Shown here in pieces: positions 30,745-31,032 of a DNA stretch of 31,032 nucleotides. The stretch comes from Lawsonibacter sp. (lineage in GTDB: Bacteria; Bacillota; Clostridia; Oscillospirales; Oscillospiraceae). Under the pieces are notes generated by a model. The model was not told where the DNA came from and did not search any database. It was given only the letters and a program-made list of their open reading frames with translations. The position numbers and the translations under genes were made by a program. Position 1 is the first letter of the stretch; each line of letters begins with the position of its first letter. Location: contig JAAWLY010000003.1 in assembly GCA_022798155.1 (NCBI GenBank), forward strand, positions 1-31,032. Direction: 5' to 3'.

Positions 30745-31032
30745 GGGAACTGTTAAAAATCTTATCCCCAGTATATTTCAAATTATCAAGACATTTTATT
30801 TTGGGTACGCAAGCGGTTTTTTTATTGTTGTTGACAAAGTGGCGTGTGAGCTTGTCGGCGGCTGGGTAGCCCGCCACGGGCGAACGCTGGGCGGTTGTCG
30901 GAGGGCAGGAGCAAGGCGGGGAATAATGAGGCCCGCTCCATGGCAATTCTGCGAATTGCCGTCGCTTTGATGGCCTGCGGGCCATAGGATTTTTTGAGCG
31001 GTCAGCGGTGGGCCGCTTGGAGGTATGAAAAA
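30745..31032. other. Structured non-coding region, possible edge of a mobile element
   Basis: No gene is supported here. The stretch from about 30830 on is rich in inverted repeats: a bulged GGCGGCT/AGCCCGCC hairpin (30856-30874), a perfect GGCAATTC-TGC-GAATTGCC (30942-30960) and ATGGCC-TGCG-GGCCAT (30970-30985) followed by AGGA and T6. The window ends in GGAGGTATGAAAAA; the ATG at 31025 has only one base between it and GGAGG, so it is a doubtful start. Layouts like this occur at transfer origins or upstream of mobilisation genes, which is inference. Confidence 0.4.

Noticed and set aside
1..31032. CRISPR array or cas genes
   Set aside because: No regularly spaced direct repeats and no Cas-like proteins were seen.

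Overview
The window looks like a chromosomal segment of a GC-rich, low-oxygen Firmicute, most like gut Oscillospiraceae of the Flavonifractor/Lawsonibacter/Intestinimonas kind. This is inferred from the strong GGAGG ribosome sites, consensus sigma-A promoters, strong G/C bias at third codon positions, a TAXI-type TRAP transporter, and a sigma-54 circuit in a Gram-positive background. The genus call is inference; there is no rRNA to fix it.

Positions 1 to about 8000 are an accessory, partly decayed region of lower GC. It holds a tRNA-Ala(GGC) with a damaged acceptor stem, gene remnants, an XRE repressor divergent from a 650-residue P-loop ATPase, a putative ~100-nt antisense-oriented small RNA with its own promoter and terminator, and a membrane/coiled-coil protein whose natural start appears frameshifted. 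After these come a 5-oxoprolinase subunit gene (pxpA) cut off after about 103 codons, an IS4-type transposase relic and a stalk-domain relic. The broken pxpA suggests that one edge of an insertion lies near 6520.

From 8156 to 30614 the sequence is compact, GC-rich and catabolic. rpoN (sigma-54) is transcribed leftwards. Next is a module with a TAXI TRAP receptor and fused permease on the plus strand, convergent with a minus-strand operon for a split transketolase and a beta-hydroxyacid dehydrogenase; a LysR regulator is divergent from that operon. The two operons carry the same ~41-bp promoter element (30 of 41 positions identical), which links them into one probable regulon for an unknown acid or sugar-acid substrate.

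A seven-gene minus-strand operon follows: E3, E1 alpha, E1 beta and E2 of a 2-oxo acid (or acetoin-type) dehydrogenase complex, an AEC transporter, lipoate-protein ligase, and a PrpR_N/PAS sigma-54 activator. A textbook sigma-54 promoter sits just upstream of E3, so sigma factor, activator and target promoter are all in this window.

The last module is a LysR regulator divergent from an acylating aldehyde dehydrogenase, an iron-dependent alcohol dehydrogenase and an HMG-CoA-lyase-family enzyme. The final 300 bases are non-coding but rich in inverted repeats and look like the edge of another mobile element.
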